From Nitrospinaceae bacterium UBA7883 (GTDB lineage Bacteria; Nitrospinota_A; UBA7883): DNA of 64,000 nucleotides. The position numbers and the translations under genes are program-made. The notes beneath the pieces were generated by a model, which saw only the letters and a list, made by a program, of their open reading frames with translations, was not told where the DNA came from and made no database searches. This document shows positions 16,448-25,331 of this stretch, in pieces. The stretch is from assembly GCA_002500605.1 (NCBI GenBank), contig DLRR01000011.1, positions 1-64,000 on the forward strand, in the 5' to 3' direction. Positions within the stretch are counted from its first letter, which is position 1. The number at the start of each line of letters is the position of its first letter.

Positions 16448-16727
16448 TATTGTTTAAATTTTTGTTTGAAATATTTTTTTCTAGTACTTCGAGAGATATA
16501 TGGCCTTTTCGCTAGCCAACTGTAGCAGACAAATAAACAAAAATATTCATCTCACTTATTATTAATCAAATACTTTTACTTTCACCCCTGATTCGCAACT
16601 AACAAAATGAATTGTCAATGATCGCTATCTAAGGTTTAAACATGTTGTTTTGGTGAGCCGAAATTAAAAATAAACACAAGTGCAGAATGCAATCTTTTAT
16701 AATGATTCAAGGTTTAATGGTGCCGAA

Positions 16728-17318
16728 TTAGATATTCTTAACTAATAAGAAAAGGCCAAAGAGTGAGATTATTGCTCCACTGAAAGTCAAAAGTAAACTG
16801 CCAATTTTTGTATAGTTCGCTGCGAAACCAATCAATACTCCAGTTAAGTGAAGTATTGAAGTCGAAGTTAAAAATCCCAAAACATATATTACTGGATCCG
16901 CTAAAAGGGGCATTTCTACTCCATGTGCATGACCATGGAAAACCGCAAAAAAAGCTACAATAGCGTAGCTCGCAAGTATTCCCAACTTTTTATCTACTGC
17001 AATGGCCAACCCAAGGGAAAATACAGAAAGCATAATCCCGAACTCGACAAACGGAATAAAAATGTCGAGCACACCCAGTATTCCACCAACAATCATAATG
17101 CCGACGAATGTGATGGGAACCATCCACACGGCCCTACCGCCGATCTGTGCGCTAAGAATACCCACGCAAACCATTGCTAACAGGTGGTCATAACCAAAAA
17201 CTGGGTGAAATAATCCTGTGTAAAACCCGCTATTATTTCCACCTATATGGGGCTGAGCTATCCCAGGTATAAAAAGGATAGTGATATTTAACAGAAATAT
17301 AATTAAATGGATCCTCAT
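16728..17318 (-). CDS. hupE: HupE/UreJ-family membrane protein
   Basis: 196 residues with a signal-like N-terminus and six hydrophobic segments. The family markers are present: the first periplasmic/membrane block GLFHPVFGYDHLLAMVCVG (HPxxGxDHxxAM) and the later FHGHAHGVEMP. HupE/UreJ proteins are thought to move nickel (or cobalt) across the inner membrane for hydrogenase or urease. No hydrogenase or urease genes are in the window, so its metal and client are open; a nickel or cobalt need would also suit corrinoid-dependent metabolism (inference). Confidence 0.9.
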   Translation of the reverse strand: MRIHLIIFLLNITILFIPGIAQPHIGGNNSGFYTGLFHPVFGYDHLLAMVCVGILSAQIGGRAVWMVPITFVGIMIVGGILGVLDIFIPFVEFGIMLSVFSLGLAIAVDKKLGILASYAIVAFFAVFHGHAHGVEMPLLADPVIYVLGFLTSTSILHLTGVLIGFAANYTKIGSLLLTFSGAIISLFGLFLLVKNI

Positions 17319-17560
17319 CGAATCTATTCTACTTGTTAAGGAATATTAACGAACATCGAACCGGTGCTTTACGTCCAAAACTATGATTAATAGTAACTAT
17401 TTTTTTTAGAACCAACGTTTTCCGGTCGCTGGTTATCACTGGCTAAAAAGCAATTATGCGACAGTACACTAAGGAAGTTAGGAAAACAACAAAATATGGT
17501 TTAGCTTGTTTATTGGGTAGAATAATGATACTAGGGTGTTTCGTCATCAGCTAATTTTGC

Positions 17561-19129
17561 ATGGTTTCTAGTGTCATGAGTAAATCGAAAGTAAAAAAAG
17601 TTTCGAGTAAAAACCTATCAATATTGTACGAAATCGCCCTCACGGTTGGTAAGTCGCTTAACCTCAATACAATCTTAGATGGTGTAGTATTAAAAATCGT
17701 TGATTTCATGGGGGTAGACTCTGGGATTATCTACATCATAAACAGTAGTACCATGGAGTTGATCCCTGTAGCTTTTTGCAACCTGTCAGATGAAATTATC
17801 AAAGATGCTGTTGAAAACAGGGTAAAAGTAGGTGAGTGTCTCTGCGGTGCAATTGCTAAGTTTGAAAATGAAATTATTATTCTTGAAGGGGCATCCCGAG
17901 ATACTCGAGTAGCAAATAGTAAGCTTAAAGAGGCCGGCATGGATTTTTATGCAGGACTCCCGTTAAAGGCTAAAGGGAAAGTTATGGGAGTCTTGTGTGT
18001 TTTTAGTTTTAATCCTTTTACCCCTGATATTGACCATCTTGAAACCTTACGAGCAGCCACCGTTCCAATTGGCTTGGCCATTGAAAATGCATTGATTTTT
18101 GAAGATTTAAAAAAGGATGCAAAAACCATAGAGCACAACTTCAGCGAAATAATCGGTTACAGCCCAAAAATGGAAGCAGTCTTAAAACTAGCTAAAAAAG
18201 TTGTTGATGTATCTTCAAACATTTTGATTGAGGGAGAAAGTGGTACTGGCAAAGAGCTCATTGCCAAAGCACTACATTACAACAGTCGTAAGCGCAAAAA
18301 TCCATTTATTGTGGTGAATTGCGCAGCTCTGCCAGAAACTCTCTTGGAATCAGAACTGTTTGGTTTCGTCAAAGGGGCTTTCACAGGTGCAAACTTCGAC
18401 AAAAATGGTTTATTTGAGTTAGCCAATACAGGTACAATTTTTTTAGATGAAGTTGAAACCATGAGCCCGGGTCTTCAGGCAAAATTACTCCGTGTCTTGC
18501 AAGATCTTACCTTTTTCAAGGTAGGGGGATCTACACCAATTACCGTTAATGTGAGGATTATTGCTGCAAGCAACAAAAACTTGGCAACTGCGGTTAAAGA
18601 AAAGTCCTTTCGTGAAGACCTATTTTACAGGCTAAACGTTATAAATATTACAATCCCGCCTCTTAGAGAAAGAATTGAGGATGTGCCATTGTTGACAAGG
18701 CATTTTATTGATAAATTTAACAAGAAGCTTGGCAGAAATGTTCGCAAGATATCAACATCAACCATGAACGCTCTAATGAAATATGACTGGCCCGGAAACA
18801 TTAGAGAGCTTCAAAATGCTATAGAAAGAGCTGTAGCAGTTGCAGACGCTGATGAGATCATATTCAATTACAACAGCTTCAAATCCAGCAACACAGACGG
18901 CCAATCTTCAGATAGGAAGGGCACAGGAGTTGAAGACGAAATTGACTTACTTACAATAGATATTTTTGGTTCCAGCAACCAACAACCGCCATCTATTGAG
19001 GAAGTGGAACGAGAATATATACTAAAAATCCTAAATTTGACAGGTCAAAACAAATTAAAGGCATCTAAAATACTTGGTATAGACACCTCCACGCTTTGGA
19101 GAAAACTAAAAAAAATTGAGGGTAATTGA
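17561..19129 (+). CDS. Sigma-54-dependent activator with N-terminal GAF domain
   Basis: 522 residues in three parts. Residues about 20-175 are a GAF domain (ILYEIALTVGKSLNLNTIL ... AGLPLKAKGKVMGVLCVFS). Residues about 195-435 are the sigma-54 AAA+ domain: Walker A GESGTGKE near 224, the sigma-54-contacting GAFTGA loop, Walker B-type TIFLDEVE, and YDWPGNIRELQNAIERAV. The C-terminus is a Fis-type helix-turn-helix (LTGQNKLKASKILGIDTSTLWRKLKK). This is the NifA/FhlA layout, with a small-molecule or redox signal sensed by GAF. Starts at 17561 or 17576 are both possible; neither has a clear SD. Targets may include the operon at 16-3 kb. Confidence 0.92.
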   Translation: MVSSVMSKSKVKKVSSKNLSILYEIALTVGKSLNLNTILDGVVLKIVDFMGVDSGIIYIINSSTMELIPVAFCNLSDEIIKDAVENRVKVGECLCGAIAKFENEIIILEGASRDTRVANSKLKEAGMDFYAGLPLKAKGKVMGVLCVFSFNPFTPDIDHLETLRAATVPIGLAIENALIFEDLKKDAKTIEHNFSEIIGYSPKMEAVLKLAKKVVDVSSNILIEGESGTGKELIAKALHYNSRKRKNPFIVVNCAALPETLLESELFGFVKGAFTGANFDKNGLFELANTGTIFLDEVETMSPGLQAKLLRVLQDLTFFKVGGSTPITVNVRIIAASNKNLATAVKEKSFREDLFYRLNVINITIPPLRERIEDVPLLTRHFIDKFNKKLGRNVRKISTSTMNALMKYDWPGNIRELQNAIERAVAVADADEIIFNYNSFKSSNTDGQSSDRKGTGVEDEIDLLTIDIFGSSNQQPPSIEEVEREYILKILNLTGQNKLKASKILGIDTSTLWRKLKKIEGN

Positions 19130-19141
19130 ACCCGATTAGTT

Positions 19142-19681
19142 ATGCCTTTACCCAATTTGCTGCTTCATGTCTGTTGTGCTCCATGTTCACCCCACATTGT
19201 AGTAACTCTTTTGAAGACTCATAAACTTACACTTTACTTTTATAACCCAAACATACATCCCCGTGAGGAATATGATCAACGGCTATCGGAAATTAGCTCT
19301 TGGGCTAAATATATGGAAATCCCATTGGTGGCCGATGACTATGAAATCAAAAAATGGTTCGCAGCAATTAAAGGCCTAGAGAGTGAGCCGGAAAGGGGAA
19401 AACGTTGCGCTGTATGTTTCGACGTACGCCTTCAGGCTACCGCAAAAACGGCAAGAAGACTCGGTATCAGTAAATTTGGAACAGTCCTTTCAGTATCACC
19501 TTATAAGGAAAGTGCACTAATTAACTGTATTGGCAAAGATGCTGGCGAGAAAGAAGGGGTAATTTTTTATGAGGCTGATTGGAAGAAAAAAGATGGGTAT
19601 AAAATTACCACCAAGATGGCACAACAAGCTGGGTTTTACCGTCAGCACTACTGCGGATGTGTCTTTAGCCAACGTCAATAG
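19142..19681 (+). CDS. queH: Epoxyqueuosine reductase QueH
   Basis: 179 residues of the QueH (former DUF208) family, which reduces epoxyqueuosine in tRNA to queuosine using a [4Fe-4S] cluster and a neighbouring metal site. Cysteines occur in the expected places: HVCCAPCSPH at the N-terminus, RCAVCFDVRL in the middle and HYCGCVFS at the C-terminus. It starts 12 nt after the regulator stop codon. Length is typical. QueH replaces the cobalamin-dependent QueG in many bacteria. Confidence 0.93.
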   Translation: MPLPNLLLHVCCAPCSPHIVVTLLKTHKLTLYFYNPNIHPREEYDQRLSEISSWAKYMEIPLVADDYEIKKWFAAIKGLESEPERGKRCAVCFDVRLQATAKTARRLGISKFGTVLSVSPYKESALINCIGKDAGEKEGVIFYEADWKKKDGYKITTKMAQQAGFYRQHYCGCVFSQRQ

Positions 19682-19699
19682 TTGTCGCCAAATAAGCTT

Positions 19700-19730
19700 A
19701 ACTCTCAAGTTGGTAGAAGTAAAGAGAGTT
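19700..19730. terminator. Weak inverted repeat between convergent genes
   Basis: AACTCTC (19700-19706) and GAGAGTT (19724-19730) form a 7-bp stem with a 17-nt loop between the convergent queH and pterin dehydratase genes, with no strong U-run. It might end transcription on both strands; evidence is slight. Confidence 0.3.
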
Positions 19731-19975
19731 CAATCAACATCCATAGCGTCTATTTCACTTACTAGCTTGTGATCCAGATTGGTTATTGTGTTTCCCTTGT
19801 CGTGAGTTGTGGTTGATATCGCTACCCAGCAAAACCCTATCTTTATCTCTGGGTGGTGGTTAACCTGTTCGGCTATATTTGCCACCCTTATGGCAAACTC
19901 CACACCGGCAAGATAATTCGAGAAATTAAACTTCTTTTCAATCAACCTATCAGTTTGTTGCCACCCTTTAGCCAC
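19730..19975 (-). CDS. Pterin-4a-carbinolamine dehydratase (PCD/PhhB-like)
   Basis: 81 residues from a GTG at 19975, 9 nt after a GGGG SD (a TTG at 19981 is too close to it). Signature residues are present: W near the start, FNFSNYLAGVEFAIRVANIAEQVNHHPEI with the catalytic HH, then ISTTTHDKGNTITNLDHKLVSEID. The enzyme dehydrates 4a-hydroxytetrahydropterins. There is no aromatic amino acid hydroxylase here; PCD-like proteins without that partner have been linked to molybdopterin-enzyme function, which would suit the nearby Mo-oxidoreductase (inference). Confidence 0.88.
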   Translation of the reverse strand: MAKGWQQTDRLIEKKFNFSNYLAGVEFAIRVANIAEQVNHHPEIKIGFCWVAISTTTHDKGNTITNLDHKLVSEIDAMDVD

Positions 19976-20019
19976 TAACAATAACCCCTATTTTATTAAT
20001 TCGTTAAGCCAAATTTACA

Positions 20020-20718
20020 CTACTTTGTAAGTCTATTTGCTACCCGCGTAAATTCGCTTTCAGAGACTTCCATGCCAAAAAGTTGGTGTGCAATTGATCC
20101 TCCTTTTGCTACCGCTGTGACCATTGCGATATGGTTCCAGCCATTTTTTTCATGTGGTTCGAATGAAAAACCAAAAGCATGAGTGAGATTCGCAACCGAT
20201 TCCTTTTCGGCTACACCAAACGACCAAAACATAAAATCGTCTGTATATTCAGAGCCATACTCTTTCATTTTTTTTGCATTATCATTTTCCACGTCAAAGC
20301 TTATTGATAATATGCGAAAATCCTTAGCCTTCCCTTTCGTAGCCATAGCAATAGCCTTCCCCAGGGTGGCATTAATGGTTGGACACACCATAGGACAGTC
20401 TGCAAACATAAATGTCACGAACAAAGGTTTATCGAAGTAATCCGATAGCTTTACCTGCTTGCCATTCTGATTGATAAACACAAGATTATCATCAAGCCGC
20501 AAACCAACTTTTGAAGAAGCTATATTCATCCATTTCATTCCTTTTCTTGAAGCGCGAATTACCTTCATTTTATGGTCTGAGTGATTCTTGTCTTTCATGA
20601 CCACGTGTTTTTTCATCTCAGGCTGATTAACGTCACCATAAACAGTGTTTTGAAACGGATTAAGTAAAACAGCACTCACAAACAAGGCCGCTGCAATTTT
20701 AATTGAAAATTTCACCAC
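20020..20718 (-). CDS. SCO1/SenC-family copper chaperone-like protein
   Basis: 232 residues with an N-terminal signal peptide (AAALFVSAVLLN) and a thioredoxin-fold SCO domain. The copper-binding CxxxC is in FMFADCPMVCPTIN, and the later His is in GWNHIAMV. SCO proteins deliver copper to, or reduce the cysteines of, the CuA site of cytochrome oxidase, or act as general periplasmic thiol reductants. A His-rich, Met/Lys-rich linker (KKHVVMKDKNHSDHKMK) precedes the domain. No oxidase genes lie nearby. Confidence 0.88.
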   Translation of the reverse strand: MVKFSIKIAAALFVSAVLLNPFQNTVYGDVNQPEMKKHVVMKDKNHSDHKMKVIRASRKGMKWMNIASSKVGLRLDDNLVFINQNGKQVKLSDYFDKPLFVTFMFADCPMVCPTINATLGKAIAMATKGKAKDFRILSISFDVENDNAKKMKEYGSEYTDDFMFWSFGVAEKESVANLTHAFGFSFEPHEKNGWNHIAMVTAVAKGGSIAHQLFGMEVSESEFTRVANRLTK

Positions 20719-20826
20719 TTAATCCTTTCGCATTTGCAATTGTGTGACTCAATGAAACCTATTGTATAGATACAAACTTCTTCCTAGTTATTATGTCAAG
20801 CGAGTTCGCTGCAGAGATAGTTAGCG

Positions 20827-21120
20827 TTAGAGAGTTTGGACGACTTTTACTTTTTCGATATCAGCCTGCATGTCAGCCTCTATTTTTTCCTTAATGTCAT
20901 TGTATTCTTTAAGCAAGGTATCCTTAACCTTCGTCTCTGCCGGTCCGTCAGGCAGGTTGAAAAGCTTTTCGTCCAAATAAATTTTCCGCTCAGCGATTTT
21001 GGCTTTAGTCACTCTCCTTATCTCCGCTATTGTTTCCTTTTGAGAGTCGGTTAGCTTTGGCAGTTTACTTCCGCTTACCTTGTTGGCTTTTTCCATTGCC
21101 AACTCTGCAGCCGATTTCAT
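20827..21120 (-). CDS. Small coiled-coil protein of unknown function
   Basis: 97 residues, highly charged and almost entirely helical by composition, with no cysteines and no signal peptide. It begins MKSAAELAMEKANKVSG and contains SQKETIAEIRRVTKAKIAERK and LLKEYNDIKEKIEADMQADIEKV. It lies 29 nt after the M48 protease gene on the same strand, so the two are likely co-transcribed. Family not recognised. Confidence 0.7.
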   Translation of the reverse strand: MKSAAELAMEKANKVSGSKLPKLTDSQKETIAEIRRVTKAKIAERKIYLDEKLFNLPDGPAETKVKDTLLKEYNDIKEKIEADMQADIEKVKVVQTL

Positions 21121-21149
21121 AATTGTTCTCCTAACTTCTTCTTTTCCCT

Positions 21150-22181
21150 CTATTTTTGCAAAACGCGGTTTGAGGACTTCTCTGGTACTAACACTTTAAT
21201 ACTGTATCCGGGCATTAAGGTATCGTTATGGTTCATCCCGTTCAGTGTAGCAATTTCAAGAGCCATTCCCTGATCACCGCTAAACTTTTTAGATAGTGTT
21301 CTAAATGTATCTCCCTTGCTAACCTGAATGACCTTAATGGTAAAAGGCGGCAACGTCTTACCTCTCCAAGTAGGTCTACCATATTGAATGCCATCTATTG
21401 CATCCAGGTATCTCTTACGAAATCCTTTGCCCTTAGCATCGCGATTTTTAAGTAGCCCACTTTTACCTTCAGCTTCTATAATTCTTGCGATGGTATCAGG
21501 ATGGGTGGCTTGAAAGCTATGATAACTTTGTCCTCCAATTTTCTCTTTAGTTCTGAGGGATTTTAAAAAATCTACAATACCATTGGGATCATATCCAGCT
21601 TCATATGAGAGCAGCATCCCAATTTGATCCGCTTCATTCTCCTGTAGCCTTCCATAACCAAGGTTTATTTGCTGAGAAATGCTTGAGGTTAGCGTTAACC
21701 ACGCAGCAGCATTTTCTCTCACTTCCTCACTGGCTGCTAATCCCCCAAGGGCCAACAAAGTTTGTCCAACTTTTTCCTCCATTTGTTTTACGGCGTGGTG
21801 TCTTATAACATGTCCTATTTCATGACCTAGCACTCCCGCCAGAGATGCCTCTGAATTAATCATACATAGCAGTCCTCTGGTAACATAGATATACCCACCA
21901 GGTAGAGCAAAAGCATTGACCATCTCATGATCCAGAACCTTGAAATGATACTTGTATTCAGGTGCAACCACTTTACTAAGGACACGGTTTCCTATTTTGG
22001 TCACATACTCTGCAATCGCATCATTATTGTAGATGCCGTAAGTCCTAACTATCTCCTTGTCGTATTCTTTTCCCACGCTCTCTTCATCAATATTATTTAA
22101 CAAGTCAAAGGCATAAGTTCCGGTGCCCGTGAGAAAGATCACCGCCAACAACGAGGTAATGGATTTTTGCAAGGAAGTCAT
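21150..22181 (-). CDS. M48-family metalloprotease with C-terminal LysM domain
   Basis: 343 residues from the ATG at 22181, chosen because it opens directly into a signal peptide (ITSLLAVIFLTGTGTYA); a longer frame to 22241 would overlap the agmatinase gene. The zinc protease motif is LGHEIGHVIRHHAVKQ, with a downstream ENEADQIGMLLSYEAGYDP giving the third ligand. A C-terminal LysM domain (IQVSKGDTFRTLSKKF ... MLPGYSIKVLVPE type) should bind peptidoglycan. This layout is that of periplasmic BepA/YfgC-like quality-control proteases acting on outer-membrane proteins. Confidence 0.9.
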   Translation of the reverse strand: MTSLQKSITSLLAVIFLTGTGTYAFDLLNNIDEESVGKEYDKEIVRTYGIYNNDAIAEYVTKIGNRVLSKVVAPEYKYHFKVLDHEMVNAFALPGGYIYVTRGLLCMINSEASLAGVLGHEIGHVIRHHAVKQMEEKVGQTLLALGGLAASEEVRENAAAWLTLTSSISQQINLGYGRLQENEADQIGMLLSYEAGYDPNGIVDFLKSLRTKEKIGGQSYHSFQATHPDTIARIIEAEGKSGLLKNRDAKGKGFRKRYLDAIDGIQYGRPTWRGKTLPPFTIKVIQVSKGDTFRTLSKKFSGDQGMALEIATLNGMNHNDTLMPGYSIKVLVPEKSSNRVLQK

Positions 22182-22234
22182 GTTATAAACACTTTTAAGT
22201 GATATTCTAACACATTGTGGAATAATGCGGTGCC

Positions 22235-23158
22235 ATGGCAAGTGAATTTGGATCCTTTATATCAAGCGGTGGGTTTGGTGCAGTTCGATCATCAGGCTTA
22301 AAAATAAAAGATTCAGACGTAATTATTATTCCATCCCCCTATGATGGTGCAACTAGCTACAGATCTGGGGCCAACGAGGGTCCTCAAGCTATCATCGCTG
22401 CCAGCTCTCAAGTTGAGCTATACGATGCGGAGTGGAATCTAGATTATGAGGGTTTAAAGCTTTACACCTTAAATCCGATGGAGCCAGACGTGACCGGGCC
22501 AGAAAGCATGATCAACAAACTTCAGTCTGTCTGTGAAACAGCCCTCCAAAAGTGTGATTTTCTCCTGACTTTGGGAGGAGATCATAGCTTAACTTCTGGT
22601 CCCGTGCGTGCCTATGTAAAAAAATTTGATAAGTCACTTACTGTAATCCAGATAGATGCCCATGCTGATCTTCGCAAAACTTGGCAGGGATCTCCATACT
22701 CGCACGCTTGCGTGATGAGAAGGGTTAGCGAAGTCGCTAAGATTGCCCAGATTGGAATAAGAAGCATGTCAAAAGAAGAAAACGCTTTCATTTACTCCTC
22801 TGGTCACCCAGTGTGCAAGATTTGGGATATGGCTGAAAACACCAACTGGATAGATAAGTTTATGGATCAATTAACAGACAACGTTTATATAACTATTGAT
22901 ATGGACTGTTTTGACCCTTCCGTGGCGCCTGGGGTAGGCACACCCGAGCCAGGAGGGCTTATGTGGCAGGAGGTATGTAATATCATACGAGTTATCGGTG
23001 AAAGCAAAAATGTTGTCGGGGCTGATATCATGGAAGTTAAGCCACAACCTGGATCAATTGTAACAGAATTTACTGCAGCAAAGCTTTGTTACAAAATCAT
23101 TGCTGCAGCCATGTTGATTGACAAAAAAACTTGTGATAGTTTTTCGCATCACTCGTAA
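22235..23158 (+). CDS. speB: Agmatinase/arginase-family ureohydrolase
   Basis: 307 residues with all ligands of the binuclear Mn site: GGDHS, DAHADL, and DMDCFDPSVAPGVGTPEPGG, plus SHACVMRR that shapes the active site. These fit agmatinase (agmatine to putrescine plus urea), the usual bacterial member of this length. Guanidinobutyrase or another ureohydrolase remains possible because specificity loops are not diagnostic by eye. Its 3' end overlaps the convergent accA by 10 bp. Confidence 0.88.
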   Translation: MASEFGSFISSGGFGAVRSSGLKIKDSDVIIIPSPYDGATSYRSGANEGPQAIIAASSQVELYDAEWNLDYEGLKLYTLNPMEPDVTGPESMINKLQSVCETALQKCDFLLTLGGDHSLTSGPVRAYVKKFDKSLTVIQIDAHADLRKTWQGSPYSHACVMRRVSEVAKIAQIGIRSMSKEENAFIYSSGHPVCKIWDMAENTNWIDKFMDQLTDNVYITIDMDCFDPSVAPGVGTPEPGGLMWQEVCNIIRVIGESKNVVGADIMEVKPQPGSIVTEFTAAKLCYKIIAAAMLIDKKTCDSFSHHS

Positions 23159-24099
23159 AAATACCCCATATTTCTGATCTTGTTTCTTCTGGTGCTCACG
23201 AGATCATCGGAAGATATCTTCATTAATTCGTTTAAGTGCCGACGTATTACTCTTCGCAGCGTGGATGCAGTCGTAATAGGTTTTCTATGAGCCCCACCAC
23301 TTGGTTCTTTTACAACCTCATCCACAAGACCATGTGAAAACAAATCCATCGCTGTAAGGCGCAGAGCGCTAGCAGCCTCCTCTACCTTTTCAGGGTTATT
23401 CCACAAAATAGCAGCACAACCTTCTGGGCTTATGACGGAGTAAACTGAATTTTCAAGCATTAATATTCTGTCACCAACCCCCAAAGCTAATGCACCTCCT
23501 GACCCACCTTCACCAATAACCACACTAATTATTGGGACTCTCAAACTAGACATCACAAGTAGGTTTTTTGCTATTGCCTCAGACTGCCCTCTCTCTTCAG
23601 CTCCAACTCCTGGGTACGCCCCTGGTGTGTCTAGTAAAGTTAGAATAGGCCGATTGAACTTTTCTGCCATTTTCATAAGCCTAAGTGCCTTTCGATATCC
23701 CTCTGGATGAGACATTCCAAAGTTCCTTTTGATTTTTTCTTTTGTGTCGCGTCCCTTTTGCTGACCAATTACCATCACTACATGGCCATCAAGATTGGCA
23801 AACCCAGAAATAATTGACACTCCATCACCATAAAACCTATCCCCGTGGAGCTCCATAAAACCACTGGTCATGTTATCTATGTAGTCTTTAGTATATGGCC
23901 GCATTGGATGGCGAGCTAATTTAGTTCTTTGCCAAGGTGAAAGCTTGCCGAATATGTCTCGACGAAGTCTATTAGCTTTTTGCCGCAACTTCCTTATTTC
24001 AGGTAAAAAATCCTTACCGTCACTTTGGGACCTTTCCCGTAATTCTTCTATCCTATTCTCAAGCTTTATAATAGGTTCTTCAAAGTCTAAGTAATCCAA
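23149..24099 (-). CDS. accA: Acetyl-CoA carboxylase carboxyltransferase subunit alpha
   Basis: 316 residues, the normal AccA length. Hallmarks are the N-terminal LDFEEPIIKLENRIEELR, the central GDRFYGD and VIGQQKGRDTKEK, GMSHPEGYRKALRLM, PGAYPGVGAEERGQSEAIA and GEGGSGGALALGVGD. With AccD it transfers the carboxyl group from biotin to acetyl-CoA in the first step of fatty acid synthesis. AccB, AccC and AccD are not in the window. Confidence 0.97.
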   Translation of the reverse strand: MDYLDFEEPIIKLENRIEELRERSQSDGKDFLPEIRKLRQKANRLRRDIFGKLSPWQRTKLARHPMRPYTKDYIDNMTSGFMELHGDRFYGDGVSIISGFANLDGHVVMVIGQQKGRDTKEKIKRNFGMSHPEGYRKALRLMKMAEKFNRPILTLLDTPGAYPGVGAEERGQSEAIAKNLLVMSSLRVPIISVVIGEGGSGGALALGVGDRILMLENSVYSVISPEGCAAILWNNPEKVEEAASALRLTAMDLFSHGLVDEVVKEPSGGAHRKPITTASTLRRVIRRHLNELMKISSDDLVSTRRNKIRNMGYFYE

Positions 24100-24280
24100 G
24101 GTCGCTTCAACTCGTAATTTATTCTAGTAATTTGCAAAGTATATCAAAAAATTAATCCTTTGGCTTATATTCAGATTCACAGTAATTCTATTTTTCCCGC
24201 CGATCTTGCCCATTGCACTGTTGACTGAACGTCAGTGTCTTGGCTATACTTCATGTTCACTTAAATTCAAGAGAGTAAAT

Positions 24281-25324
24281 ATGGGTTGGGATGATCGTAG
24301 GAGGCAAAACAGAGGTGGTTCCGGTGGGTTTGATAATATACCGAATTTTGACTTTTCCAAAATAATGCCACCAAACTTAAACATGGGCCATCTTTTATGG
24401 TTGGTTCCGTTACTTATCTTCGCGTGGCTTGCAACTGGTTTGTATAAGGTTGAGCTTCAAGAACAAGGTGTTGTTCTAGTTTTCGGCAAGCATGTACAAA
24501 CTACTGCGCCTGGTCTTCACTGGAATGTTCCATTTCCTTTCGGAAAAGTAGTAAAAGTAAGAACGGAGGAAATCAAAAGAGTTGAGATAGGGTTTCGTAC
24601 TGGGGCTACTAGAATGAGCAGACAAGCCTTGGTAAAGGAATCGTTAATGCTTACTGAAGGTGCAAATATGATAGACATCCACATGTCAGTACAGTACCAA
24701 GTAAACGATCCAGCTCAATTTCTTTTTGGGGTAGCTGACCCTTTTAGGGCTCTGCAGGATCGGGGTCTGTATGAAACCGTGAAAAATGTGGCCGAGGCGG
24801 CATTACGTGAGGTTGTTGGAACCAACAACATAGACAACATATTGACAGTAGGAAAAAATCTAGTGCAACAAGAAATCCATGCACTAATGCAACAAACCTT
24901 AGATGTTTATGGCGCTGGTATTACCGTCAGTTTGGTACAACTTCAAGATGTTCATCCTCCCCAAGAGGTGCGTGAATCATTCCGTGACGTCAATAATGCC
25001 GAGGAGGACAAAAGCAGGCTAATCAGACAAGCTGAGGGATATTACAACTCCATTATACCTGAAACAAGAGGTAAGGCTGCGCAGATCATCGCAGAAGCCG
25101 AGGCTTACCGTGAAGAAAGAATTAAACTTTCCGAGGGTGATGCCAACCGGTTTAGTGCTCAGCTCGTCGAATATAACAAATCGCCTGAAATTACAAAAGA
25201 GAGATTATATATCGAAGCCATGGAGCAGATATTATCAAATGTAGATAAAGTCATTATTGATGAAAAGCTTCTAAACTCAACCTTGCCGCTGCTACAACTA
25301 GATCGGAAGGGAACCGGGAAGTAA
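24281..25324 (+). CDS. hflK: HflK, SPFH-domain membrane protease modulator
   Basis: 347 residues from the ATG at 24281 with AAGAGAG 5 nt upstream; the open frame back to 24206 lacks SD support. The start MGWDDRRRQNRGGSGG is the usual Gly-rich HflK N-terminus. A membrane segment (LLWLVPLLIFAWLATGLY) is followed by the SPFH/band-7 domain (ELQEQGVVLVFGKHVQTTAPGLHW) and a long coiled coil. HflK and HflC form a ring around FtsH and limit its proteolysis. hflC follows after 7 nt. Confidence 0.95.
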   Translation: MGWDDRRRQNRGGSGGFDNIPNFDFSKIMPPNLNMGHLLWLVPLLIFAWLATGLYKVELQEQGVVLVFGKHVQTTAPGLHWNVPFPFGKVVKVRTEEIKRVEIGFRTGATRMSRQALVKESLMLTEGANMIDIHMSVQYQVNDPAQFLFGVADPFRALQDRGLYETVKNVAEAALREVVGTNNIDNILTVGKNLVQQEIHALMQQTLDVYGAGITVSLVQLQDVHPPQEVRESFRDVNNAEEDKSRLIRQAEGYYNSIIPETRGKAAQIIAEAEAYREERIKLSEGDANRFSAQLVEYNKSPEITKERLYIEAMEQILSNVDKVIIDEKLLNSTLPLLQLDRKGTGK

Positions 25325-25331
25325 CCACCAC

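Larger units (their letters stand above)
15992..16727. other. 736-bp AT-rich intergenic region upstream of the Mo-oxidoreductase operon
   Basis: No convincing coding frame on either strand. It holds three copies of a 13-bp palindromic motif (16348-16447) and a 7-bp inverted repeat (16152-16178), so it is probably the control region of the 16-to-3-kb operon. I looked for a sigma-54 promoter (GG-N10-GC) because a sigma-54 activator is encoded nearby, but found none that fits. Confidence 0.6.

Noticed and set aside
15992..16727. Sigma-54 promoter for the Mo-enzyme operon
   Set aside because: TGGCAC occurs on the minus strand near 16132-16138 but no GC lies 10 nt after its GG, so the -24/-12 rule fails.
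24125..24137. Fourth copy of the TTGCAA-type palindrome between accA and hflK
   Set aside because: Only partial match (AGTAATTTGCAA) in AT-rich DNA; likely chance.
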